From positions 7,192,001-7,256,000 of the forward strand of contig NZ_QBDT01000001.1 in the NCBI RefSeq assembly GCF_004124325.1: a stretch of 64,000 bases of DNA. Reading direction: 5' to 3'. This document shows positions 1 through 8,641 of this stretch, piece after piece (within the stretch, counting starts at the first letter, position 1; each line of letters begins with the position of its first letter). A program made the translations under genes and the position numbers. The notes beneath the pieces are model-generated. The model made no database searches and had not been told where the DNA came from. It was given only the letters and a program-made list of their open reading frames with translations. The stretch comes from Streptomyces sp. L2 (lineage in GTDB: Bacteria; Actinomycetota; Actinomycetes; Streptomycetales; Streptomycetaceae).

Positions 1-1
1 C

Positions 2-829
2 GTCCTCGCCACCGCAGCCGTCCTGTCCCTCGCCGTGCCGACCTCCGCCTCGGCGGCGGACACGTGGACCGAGACCGGCTCGGACCGCGCGCGCCCGCTG
101 ACCGAGAGCCAGGGCCTGACCTCCGTGGAGGTGCCGGCGGGCAGCCCCAACCGCTACACCGGCATCGGCACCATCCCCCTCGGCCTGTCCCTGCGCGGCT
201 GGAACCACGTCGGCGACCCCGACGCCACCTACAACGGCTACTACGTCGAGCCGTACCAGGAGGACTCGGGCGGCGCGAAGATGTACCGGGTGCAGGCTCC
301 GGACGGCAGCTGGTCGGAGTACGTCCACACGCTGAGCCCGGGGGAGGCGCTGAACAACTCCTGGGTGGCGATCTCGCCCGACGGCCAGTGGATGCTGTCC
401 GGCGAGTGGGGCACGATGGACCGTTTGCTGGTCTTCCCGACACCCGGCGTCAACGCCTCGACCTCGCCCTCGGCGAACCTGCCCCAGGCGGCCACCGTCC
501 ACCTCGACCACGCCGTCCGGGACGTGCAGGGCTGCGACTTCTCCGGGCCGACGACCCTGCTGTGCTCCTCCGACGACCCGGACGGCTCGCTGTTCGGCAT
601 GACCAAGCCGCTGCTCCAGATCGACCTGTCGGCCGCTCCGAACGGCTCGGACGTGACCGGCCACGTCACGGCCCTGCGCCAACTGCCACTGCGCAGCGGC
701 TGCTCCGGCAGCTTCGAGGCGGAGGGCATCGACTACGACCGCCGTACCGGCATCCTGCGGGTGATCGTCATGTCGCCCGGGTTCTGTGTGATCACGGACA
801 GCATGACGTACAAGTTCTCGCGCGGCTGA
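2..829 (+). CDS. Secreted hypothetical protein (5' end outside window)
   Basis: The reading frame is open from the window edge, so the true start lies upstream. The first visible residues (VLATAAVLSLAVPTSASAAD) look like the hydrophobic core and AxA cleavage site of a Sec signal peptide, so about 255 mature residues are seen. The mature part has phrases such as WVAISPDGQWMLSGEWG that resemble one blade of a beta-propeller, and four cysteines that could form disulfides outside the cell. I do not recognise the family. It stops at TGA, and no further gene overlaps it. Confidence 0.75.
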   Translation, partial: VLATAAVLSLAVPTSASAADTWTETGSDRARPLTESQGLTSVEVPAGSPNRYTGIGTIPLGLSLRGWNHVGDPDATYNGYYVEPYQEDSGGAKMYRVQAPDGSWSEYVHTLSPGEALNNSWVAISPDGQWMLSGEWGTMDRLLVFPTPGVNASTSPSANLPQAATVHLDHAVRDVQGCDFSGPTTLLCSSDDPDGSLFGMTKPLLQIDLSAAPNGSDVTGHVTALRQLPLRSGCSGSFEAEGIDYDRRTGILRVIVMSPGFCVITDSMTYKFSRG

Positions 830-894
830 GGCGCGTAGCAGGGGCCGCGGGGGCCCGGCCGAGGTGTGGGCCCGGCCCGCCGGTGCTTTGCTGA

Positions 895-919
895 GGGTGG
901 ACGCGGCTGGGCGGGGTAC
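895..919 (+). promoter_or_regulatory. Possible SigB-type promoter
   Basis: GGGT at 895-898, a 15-nt spacer, and GGGTAC at 914-919 fit the permissive Streptomyces SigB/SigF-class pattern GNNT-N14-16-GGGTAY. The predicted start of transcription is about 30 nt before the next gene. The -35 part is weak; the -10 part is exact. Confidence 0.4.
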
Positions 920-956
920 CCCGTTCCACCGCAGCACGGCCACGAAAGGAGCGATC

Positions 957-1331
957 ATGAAGAACGCGGAGCGGTCGCATCCGGAGACCGTCTCGGTGGA
1001 GATCAGCGGATGCTCCAAGGACGACGCCCGTCTCGTCTTCGAGGCGCTCGGCACCTGTTTCGCCTCCGACCGCGGGGCGGAGGAAGTGCCCCAGCAGCTC
1101 CACGAGACCCGGCCCATGGTCTGGCTCGGCAGCTACGACGTCGCGGACGCCCGCGGCGAGGCCTGCCCGCCGGTCCACCTCGACGCGTCGGTCCTCGCGG
1201 ACGTCCAGGGCGGGTACTGGGCCGTGGACCGGTTCCGCACCACCCTGGACTCGATGTTCACCGTCCACGAGACCTGCGCCGCCTCCGGTGACCAGGAACG
1301 GGACCTGCACCTGCGCCTGGAGAACCGCTGA
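957..1331 (+). CDS. Small hypothetical protein, 124 aa
   Basis: The ATG at 957 is preceded by GAAAGGAG at good distance, which fixes the start. The product is a soluble, acidic 124-residue protein with no signal peptide or membrane segment. The sequence VSVEISGCSKDDARLVFEAL near the N-terminus looks like a strand followed by a helix, and four cysteines are spread along the chain. I do not recognise the family. A SigB-like promoter match lies just upstream and a very strong hairpin follows the stop, so it is probably a single-gene transcript, perhaps stress induced (inference). Confidence 0.7.
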   Translation: MKNAERSHPETVSVEISGCSKDDARLVFEALGTCFASDRGAEEVPQQLHETRPMVWLGSYDVADARGEACPPVHLDASVLADVQGGYWAVDRFRTTLDSMFTVHETCAASGDQERDLHLRLENR

Positions 1332-1343
1332 CGGCACCCCTCG

Positions 1344-1413
1344 GGGCCCGCACGCGCCCCGGACGGCCCGCCGCCGTCCGGGGCGCACGTGTGTCCGGGG
1401 CGCGTGCGGGCCC
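1344..1413. terminator. Two mutually exclusive long perfect hairpins
   Basis: Positions 1344-1364 pair perfectly with 1393-1413 (21 bp). Positions 1354-1367 pair perfectly with 1373-1386 (14 bp, 5-nt loop). The two structures share 1354-1364, so only one can form at a time. The simplest role is terminator of the gene ending at 1331; no U-tract follows, as is usual in Streptomyces. Confidence 0.65.
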
Positions 1414-1451
1414 TGGGCGCACGCGTGTCCGGGGTCACGCGCCCTCCCTTC

Positions 1452-1465
1452 TGCAACTAGTTGCA
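1452..1465. promoter_or_regulatory. Perfect 14-bp palindromic operator in fadH promoter
   Basis: TGCAACTAGTTGCA is a perfect palindrome, overlapping a -10-like CATAAT at 1464-1469. A bound protein would block the promoter of the fadH-like gene. The PadR-family gene at the end of this gene pair is the natural candidate ligand-binding repressor (inference). Confidence 0.55.
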
Positions 1466-1468
1466 TAA

Positions 1469-3538
<2,070 letters not shown>

Positions 3539-3557
3539 GGGCCGGCGCGCGCGTCCC

Positions 3558-3569
3558 TAGGATGTGCCT
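3558..3569 (+). promoter_or_regulatory. -10 element of a probable leaderless promoter for padR
   Basis: TAGGAT at 3558-3563 ends six bases before the ATG at 3570, and no Shine-Dalgarno is present. This spacing places transcription start at or very near the start codon, so the regulator may be made from a leaderless mRNA as well as by read-through. Confidence 0.4.
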
Positions 3570-4325
3570 ATGTCCCTGCCGCACGCGATCCTGACCGCCC
3601 TGCTGGAGAAGCCGTCCTCCGGGCTGGAGCTGACCCGCCGCTTCGACCGGTCGATCGGCTACTTCTGGTCCGCGACGCACCAGCAGATCTATCGCGAGCT
3701 GGGCAGACTGGAGGCCGAGGGCCACATCCGCACCCTGCCGGCCGAGCAGCCGGCCCGCGGGCAGAAGAAGAGCTACGAGGTCCTGCCCGCAGGCCGCGCC
3801 GAACTGGCCCGCTGGACGGCCACCGCGCAGGACCCCAAGCCGCTCCGCGACGTGCTGCTCCTGCGGCTGCGCGCCGCGGCCGTGGTCGGCACGGGCGGCC
3901 TGGCGGCCGACCTGAGCCGCCATCTGGAGCTGCACCGGCGGCAGTTGGCCGAGTACGAGGAGATCGAGCGCCGCGACTTCCCGCCGGGCCGCGACGCCCC
4001 CGAGGACCGCCTGCGGCACCTGGTGCTGCGCGCGGGCATCGACCTGGAGACCTTCTGGACCGCCTGGCTCACCCACGCCCTGGCGGAGTTCGCCGACCTC
4101 CCGTCCCCGGAAACACCCGCCCAAGAGGCCGACACCGGCCGGGAGCCAGGCGCCGGTCCGGACCGCATCGCCGCCCAGGAAGCCGACACCGGCCGGGAGT
4201 CAGGCGCTGGTCCGGAAGGCGGCGCCCGCCGGGAAGCCGGCGCCGGCCGGGGGCCAGACGCGGGGCCGGCGTCTGGGGCCGCCCCGGACGGGGCTGCCGG
4301 TCCGGGCGGCGGGCCCGCGGTCTGA
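3570..4325 (+). CDS. PadR family transcriptional regulator
   Basis: The N-terminal 80 residues carry the PadR winged helix: SLPHAILTALLEKPSSGLEL followed by YFWSATHQQIYRELGRLEAE, the recognition-helix region. Residues 90-175 are the C-terminal helices used for dimerisation. The last 65 residues are a Gly/Ala/Pro/Glu-rich tail with a repeated EADTGRE.GAGP unit that is not part of the fold. I chose ATG 3570; a GTG six bases earlier is also possible. It likely represses itself and the fadH-like gene through the palindrome at 1452 (inference). Confidence 0.85.
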   Translation: MSLPHAILTALLEKPSSGLELTRRFDRSIGYFWSATHQQIYRELGRLEAEGHIRTLPAEQPARGQKKSYEVLPAGRAELARWTATAQDPKPLRDVLLLRLRAAAVVGTGGLAADLSRHLELHRRQLAEYEEIERRDFPPGRDAPEDRLRHLVLRAGIDLETFWTAWLTHALAEFADLPSPETPAQEADTGREPGAGPDRIAAQEADTGRESGAGPEGGARREAGAGRGPDAGPASGAAPDGAAGPGGGPAV

Positions 4326-4334
4326 TGGCGGTGC

Positions 4335-4358
4335 CGCCCGCGGGGTGCCTCGCGGGCG
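4335..4358. terminator. Hairpin between convergent genes
   Basis: CGCCCGCG at 4335-4342 pairs perfectly with CGCGGGCG at 4351-4358 around an 8-nt loop. It lies between the PadR gene and the convergent surface-protein gene and could terminate both. Confidence 0.45.
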
Positions 4359-4478
4359 AACGGTGCCCCGCAGGCGAACGGCGCCCCCGGGGTACGCCGC
4401 CCCGGGCGGACGGGCCACCGCTCTGGGGCCGGGCCACCGCTCGTGGCTGGGCCGGCTGGACGGGGCCGGGGCGTTCGT

Positions 4479-5012
4479 TCAGAGTCGGTACGGCTTCGAG
4501 CGGCGGCGCAGGAACCAGCCCGTCGCGATGACGCCCGCGCTCACGAGGCCCGCACCGATACCGAGGGTGAGGGTGCCGTAGTCGTGCGAGGCGCCGCCCA
4601 GGCCGCCCATCACGCCGCGTGACGGCTTGGACGTCGCCGAGATCGTGGGCCGCGCGGCGGCGGACACGATGACGGACTGGGATCCGGCCGTGGAACCGCT
4701 GGAGCAGAGCACGACGACGGTGTACGTCCCCGGGCTCACCCCCGACCAGGCCGCGGACTGGCTGACCGTGGTGCCCGAGAGGGCCACCTGCCGGCCCTGC
4801 GAGAAGTTCGCCTGACCGCTGCTCAGCAGCGAGGCGTTGCCCCAGCTGCCGTTGATCTGGGTGCAGGCGCTGGTGACCACCGAGACCGTGGACCCGGTGG
4901 TGCTCACGGAGATCCCGGAGGCCGCCGCGGCCGGCCCGGCGAGTCCGGCCGGGAGCGTGGCGGCGGCCGCCAGGGTCAGCCCGGAGCTGAGGAGGAGTCG
5001 GGTAGTTCGCAT
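4479..5012 (-). CDS. Secreted protein with C-terminal membrane anchor
   Basis: The 177-residue product starts with a clear Sec signal peptide (LLLSSGLTLAAAATLPAGLAGPAAAA). The mature domain of about 90 residues is Ser/Thr/Gly/Val rich with two to three cysteines and looks like a small beta-sandwich. Near the C-terminus there is one hydrophobic segment (LTLGIGAGLVSAGVIATGWF) followed by RRRSKPYRL. No LPXTG motif precedes it, so it would be a tail-anchored surface protein and not a sortase substrate. CCGGAGGCC supports the ATG at 5012. Family unknown. Confidence 0.75.
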   Translation of the reverse strand: MRTTRLLLSSGLTLAAAATLPAGLAGPAAAASGISVSTTGSTVSVVTSACTQINGSWGNASLLSSGQANFSQGRQVALSGTTVSQSAAWSGVSPGTYTVVVLCSSGSTAGSQSVIVSAAARPTISATSKPSRGVMGGLGGASHDYGTLTLGIGAGLVSAGVIATGWFLRRRSKPYRL

Positions 5013-5309
5013 TGGGGCCTCCGGCGGCACGGTGGCGGTACGTCCCATGCGCCGCCGGGAGTCGGGAAACGACCGTGCTGCCTCAAGTGCAGCCAACGCG
5101 CAGCCGGACCGTGCCGCACCTGGACCGCACCCGATCAGGTGACGTTCACGCCCCGGCCCGGCCGGCCGCCGCCCTCGCACCCCGTGATCGCGTCCGCTCC
5201 CGTCCCCCGCCGAGCGGAACGAGCCCGCCGGACCGGTACCGGCCCGCACCCGGCAGCAGAGGCACGCTGGTGGGCATCCGGTGCGGTTACGTATGCTGAA
5301 GCCCTGGAC

Positions 5310-5345
5310 GGTCTAACTCCCGCCGTTGAACGGGGAGTTCAGACC
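5310..5345. promoter_or_regulatory. Long stem-loop upstream of chitosanase
   Basis: GGTCTAACTCCC (5310-5321) pairs with GGGAGTTCAGACC (5333-5345), with one bulged base on the right arm. It could be an operator or part of the chitosanase leader. Confidence 0.45.
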
Positions 5346-5482
5346 TGTGGCGCGGTAACGCTGTCGTCGCCGGATCCGCGCCGACACGGGTGGGCCGGAA
5401 GCCCGGGCCGGCACCGGTTCGGGCTCCCTGGCCCCCGCCGTCTTCCCACGGGGTGTCAGAAAGCTGCTCCATCCGGCCCACT

Positions 5483-5503
5483 CAGGGTGGTTCGTACACC
5501 CTG
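5483..5503. promoter_or_regulatory. Perfect 7-bp inverted repeat near chitosanase start
   Basis: CAGGGTG at 5483-5489 and CACCCTG at 5497-5503 flank GTTCGTA. It lies 60 bases before the GTG start, a position suitable for a repressor or for an mRNA hairpin. Confidence 0.45.
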
Positions 5504-5562
5504 GTCAGCCCAACATTCGATCGGATGTACCTCTCCGCGTCCCCCAGGAGAGGTCCCCCATC

Positions 5563-6264
5563 GTGCGTGTCCAGTCGCTGACGCTGGCCGCGGCCGCGGC
5601 CGCCCTGCTCGCCCCGACGACGCTTCCCGCCACCGCCGCCGTCGCGCGGCCACCCGCGGACTCCGCCGCCCACAGCGAGGGCGAGGTCCCGGCCGCGGAC
5701 CTGCTGGACCGGGTGCGCGACTGCGACCAGGTCTCCCACGGCCGGTACCGCACGGACGCGGGCGCCCGCGCGACCGTCCCCGTCTGCGGCACCCGGGAGG
5801 CGGACTTCTGGAAGGCCGACCTGGACATCGACTGCGACGGCCGGCGCACCGCCCACTGCAACCGCCGCACGGACCCGCTGTTCTCCGCTGCCACCGCCTA
5901 TCCGCAGTCCGACGGCCGCCACCTCGACGCCGAGTCCCTGCCGTACATCGTGGTCCCGGCGCCGAGCGGCATCTGGGACCACGACAAGGACGGCGTCCAC
6001 GGCGGCTCGGTGGCCGCGGTCGTCTACCGGGGCCGTGTCCAGTACGCGGTGGTCGGCGACACCGGCCCCCGCGGCATCATCGGTGAGGCGTCGTACGCCA
6101 CCGCCCGCCGCCTCGGCATCCACCCCGACCCGCGCCACGGCGGAGCGACCTCCGGAGTCACGTACATCGTCTTCAAGGGCTCGCGCCTCGACCCCATCGA
6201 GGACCACGAGGCGGCGGTGGCGATGGGGGAGAAGCTGGCGAGGAGATTCGTACGGGACAACTGA
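5563..6264 (+). CDS. Secreted GH75-family chitosanase
   Basis: Residues 1-27 form a Sec signal peptide (SLTLAAAAAALLAPTTLPATAA). The rest matches the fungal-type chitosanase fold of glycoside hydrolase family 75: DLDIDCDGRRTAHCN, the DPLFSAATAY region, PYIVVP, and the catalytic block VVGDTGPRGIIGEASYATA. The Asp of GDTGP and the Glu of IGEA are the likely catalytic pair. The C-terminal GGATSGVTYIVF is also typical. It would cut chitosan (partly deacetylated chitin) outside the cell. AGGAGAGG precedes the GTG start. Length of 233 residues is usual for the family. Confidence 0.85.
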   Translation: MRVQSLTLAAAAAALLAPTTLPATAAVARPPADSAAHSEGEVPAADLLDRVRDCDQVSHGRYRTDAGARATVPVCGTREADFWKADLDIDCDGRRTAHCNRRTDPLFSAATAYPQSDGRHLDAESLPYIVVPAPSGIWDHDKDGVHGGSVAAVVYRGRVQYAVVGDTGPRGIIGEASYATARRLGIHPDPRHGGATSGVTYIVFKGSRLDPIEDHEAAVAMGEKLARRFVRDN

Positions 6265-6328
6265 CCGAGGCACCAGGCGCACCGGGACACCGGGCACACC
6301 GGGGCGCCAAACCCACCGGGACACCGGC

Positions 6329-6739
6329 CTACACCTTGCGGTAGCCGTACGCCTCCACCGCCGCCGCCTCCACCGCGTCCAGGTCCGCTCCCGTCGCCGC
6401 CGTGACCACGGCCGCCACCGCGCCTTCGAGGAACGGCGCGTCCACCAGGCGGGAGCCGTCCGGGAGTTCGTCGCCCTCCGCGAGGAGCGCCTTGACCGTG
6501 AGGACCGCGCTGCCGAGGTCGGTGAGGAGCGCCACCCCGGCACCGCGGTCCACGGAGGCGGCCGCCGCGGCGATCAGTTCGGCGCTGGTGCCGAGCCCGC
6601 CGCCCTCGGTACCGCCCGCCGGGGCCACCGGCACCGCCGGGGCCCCGCCCGCCAGACCCTTCGCCAGCGCCGCGACGGAGGCGGCCACCTCCGCGCTGTG
6701 CGACACCAGCACGATTCCGACCAGCTTCTCGTCACCCAC
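6329..6739 (-). CDS. dhaM: Dihydroxyacetone kinase phosphotransferase subunit DhaM
   Basis: This 136-residue protein is the EIIA-mannose-like subunit that passes phosphate from HPr of the PTS to DhaL. The phospho-accepting histidine is His14 in GIVLVSHSAEVA. It has only the EIIA domain, without the HPr and EI parts of the E. coli protein, as in other Gram-positives, so it depends on general PTS proteins. Its GTG start lies two bases after the dhaL stop, so the two are translationally linked. It is the last gene of dhaK-dhaL-dhaM. Confidence 0.9.
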   Translation of the reverse strand: MGDEKLVGIVLVSHSAEVAASVAALAKGLAGGAPAVPVAPAGGTEGGGLGTSAELIAAAAASVDRGAGVALLTDLGSAVLTVKALLAEGDELPDGSRLVDAPFLEGAVAAVVTAATGADLDAVEAAAVEAYGYRKV

Positions 6740-6741
6740 GG

Positions 6742-7350
6742 TCAGCCCTCCGCGGCGTGCGCCGCTTCCCCGAGGGCGGCGATCAGCAACGCCGACGACG
6801 TCGCCCCGGGGTCCTGGTGGCCGATGCTGCGCTCGCCGAGATAGCTCGCCCGGCCCTTGCGGGCCTGCAACGGGGTGGTGGCCTTGGCGCCCTCCTCGGC
6901 GGCGGACCGCGCGGCGGCGAAACCGTCCGTGAGCGCGTCCACCGCCGGCACCAGCGCGTCGATCATGGTCTTGTCACCGGGAGCCGCGCCACCGAGCGCC
7001 ATCACGCCGTCCACGCCGGCCCGCAGCGCCTGCGCCAGCTGCTCCTCGCCGACCTCGGCGGCGTCCCCGAGCGCCTTGCCGGTACGGCGCAGCAGCGTGC
7101 CGTAGAGCGGCCCGGAGGCGCCGCCGACCGTCGAGATCAGCTGGCGCCCGGCGAGCACCAGCACCCCGCCCGGGGTGTCCGGCGCCTCCTTCTCCAGGGC
7201 GGTCCGGACGGCCGTGAACCCGCGCCGCAGATTGCTGCCGTGGTCGGCGTCCCCGATGGCCGAGTCGAGGGCGGTGAGCCGTTCCGCCTCGCGGTCCACG
7301 GCATCGGCGGTCGCCGTCATCCAACGGCGGAAGAAGTCGGCATCGAGCAC
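6742..7350 (-). CDS. dhaL: Dihydroxyacetone kinase ADP-binding subunit DhaL
   Basis: The 202-residue protein has the all-helical DhaL barrel. The Mg-ADP site is visible as DSAIGDADHGSNL near residue 30-42, and the glycine-rich ADP loop as VGGASGPLYGT. Bound ADP acts as a fixed cofactor that is re-phosphorylated by DhaM and passes phosphate to dihydroxyacetone on DhaK. AGGAGATCCA supports the GTG at 7350. It lies 46 bp after dhaK and next to dhaM in the same operon. Confidence 0.92.
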   Translation of the reverse strand: MLDADFFRRWMTATADAVDREAERLTALDSAIGDADHGSNLRRGFTAVRTALEKEAPDTPGGVLVLAGRQLISTVGGASGPLYGTLLRRTGKALGDAAEVGEEQLAQALRAGVDGVMALGGAAPGDKTMIDALVPAVDALTDGFAAARSAAEEGAKATTPLQARKGRASYLGERSIGHQDPGATSSALLIAALGEAAHAAEG

Positions 7351-7396
7351 TGGATCTCCTCGCAGAGTAGGGAAGTCGGTCGCCGCGTCCGCCGTA

Positions 7397-8389
7397 TCAC
7401 ATGCCCCAGCGCAGCCCCGGGGTCTTCACGGGAGCGTCCCACAGCCGCAGCAGCTCCTCGTCGACCTGGCAGAGCGTGACCGAGACGCCCGCCATGTCGA
7501 GGGACGTGACGTAGTTGCCGACGAGGGTGCGGGCGACGGCCACCCCGCGCTCGCCCAGCACCCGCTGCACCTCGGCGTTGAAGCCGTACAGCTCCAGCAG
7601 CGGCGTCGCCCCCATGCCGTTGACGAGGACGAGCACCGGGTTGCGCGGTGGCATGTCCTCCAGGATCGCGTGCACCGCGAAGTCGGCGATCTCCCCGGAG
7701 GTCATCATCGGCCGCCGCTCCCGGCCCGGTTCGCCGTGGATGCCGATGCCCAGCTCCAGCTCGCCCGGCGGCAGGTCGAAGGTGGGGCTGCCCTTGGCCG
7801 GCGTGGTGCACGCGCTGAGCGCGACACCGAAGCTGCGCGCGTTCTCGTTCACCTGCCGGGCGAGGGACTCCACCCGCTCCAGCGGCTGCCCCTCGGCTGC
7901 GGCGGCACCCGCGATCTTCTCCACGAACAGCGTGGCCCCGGTCCCGCGCCGGCCGGCCGTGTAGAGGCTGTCGGTGACGGCCACGTCATCGTTGACCAGG
8001 ACCTTCGCGATCTGGATGCCCTCGTCCTCGGCGAGCTCGGCCGCCATGTCGAAGTTGAGCACGTCACCGGTGTAGTTCTTCACGATGAACAGCACCCCGG
8101 CCCCGCTGTCCACGGCGGCCGCGGCCCGCGCCATCTGGTCCGGCACCGGCGAGGTGAAGACCTCGCCCGGGCAGGCCGCCGACAGCATGCCGGGGCCCAC
8201 GAACCCGCCGTGCAGCGGCTCGTGCCCCGACCCGCCGCCGGAGACGAGCCCCACCTGCCCGGCCACGGGCGCGTCGCGCCGTACGACCACCCGGTTCTCC
8301 ACGTCCACGGTCAGATCCGGATGCGCGGCCGCCATACCCCGCAACGCGTCGGCCACCACGGTCTCGGGGACGTTGATCAGCATCTTCAT
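7397..8389 (-). CDS. dhaK: Dihydroxyacetone kinase substrate-binding subunit DhaK
   Basis: The 330-residue protein is full length. The substrate-binding motif VSGGGSGHEPLHGGFVG is present, and His218 in GIGIHGEPG is the residue that binds dihydroxyacetone covalently as a hemiaminal. With DhaL and DhaM it converts dihydroxyacetone to dihydroxyacetone phosphate using PEP, feeding glycolysis. AGGAGATAGGC precedes the ATG. It is the first gene of the operon; no DhaS/DhaR-type regulator is next to it. Confidence 0.93.
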   Translation of the reverse strand: MKMLINVPETVVADALRGMAAAHPDLTVDVENRVVVRRDAPVAGQVGLVSGGGSGHEPLHGGFVGPGMLSAACPGEVFTSPVPDQMARAAAAVDSGAGVLFIVKNYTGDVLNFDMAAELAEDEGIQIAKVLVNDDVAVTDSLYTAGRRGTGATLFVEKIAGAAAAEGQPLERVESLARQVNENARSFGVALSACTTPAKGSPTFDLPPGELELGIGIHGEPGRERRPMMTSGEIADFAVHAILEDMPPRNPVLVLVNGMGATPLLELYGFNAEVQRVLGERGVAVARTLVGNYVTSLDMAGVSVTLCQVDEELLRLWDAPVKTPGLRWGM

Positions 8390-8549
8390 GCCTATCTCCT
8401 CGGAAGCTCAGCAGGTGACTCTCTGACCGGGTTTCTTCCTGTTCAGGCCAGGGTGACGAGGCCCTGCTCATCAGTATCGGCCTTGCGGCAGCGCTGGTCA
8501 TGTGCGCTGCGGCGGGGATTACGGGAGCCGTGTTCCGTCGATCGGTGTA

Positions 8550-8565
8550 ATATCGTATACGGTAT
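8550..8565. promoter_or_regulatory. Near-palindromic GTATAC operator (site 1)
   Basis: ATATCGTATACGGTAT is a 16-bp palindrome with one mismatched pair. It overlaps a -10-like TAATAT at 8548-8553 that would drive the acyl-CoA synthetase-like gene. It shares ATCGTATAC exactly with the site at 17454-17462 in the sugar-acid island. Confidence 0.6.
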
Positions 8566-8641
8566 CGGTTTCATCGGGGGAAGCGAGCAGTGACCGTCCT
8601 GCGTGGCGCCCCCCCGTAAGCGGCGCGAGGAGCCCCCTACG

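Larger units (their letters stand above)
5013..5562. other. 550-bp divergent intergenic region
   Basis: I see no gene here. It holds the promoters of the divergent surface-protein and chitosanase genes and two clear stem-loops described separately. The first half is ordinary GC-rich DNA. Confidence 0.6.

Noticed and set aside
5305..5320. DasR (dre) site before the chitosanase gene
   Set aside because: Only GGTCTA of the 16-bp consensus is present; the second half does not match.
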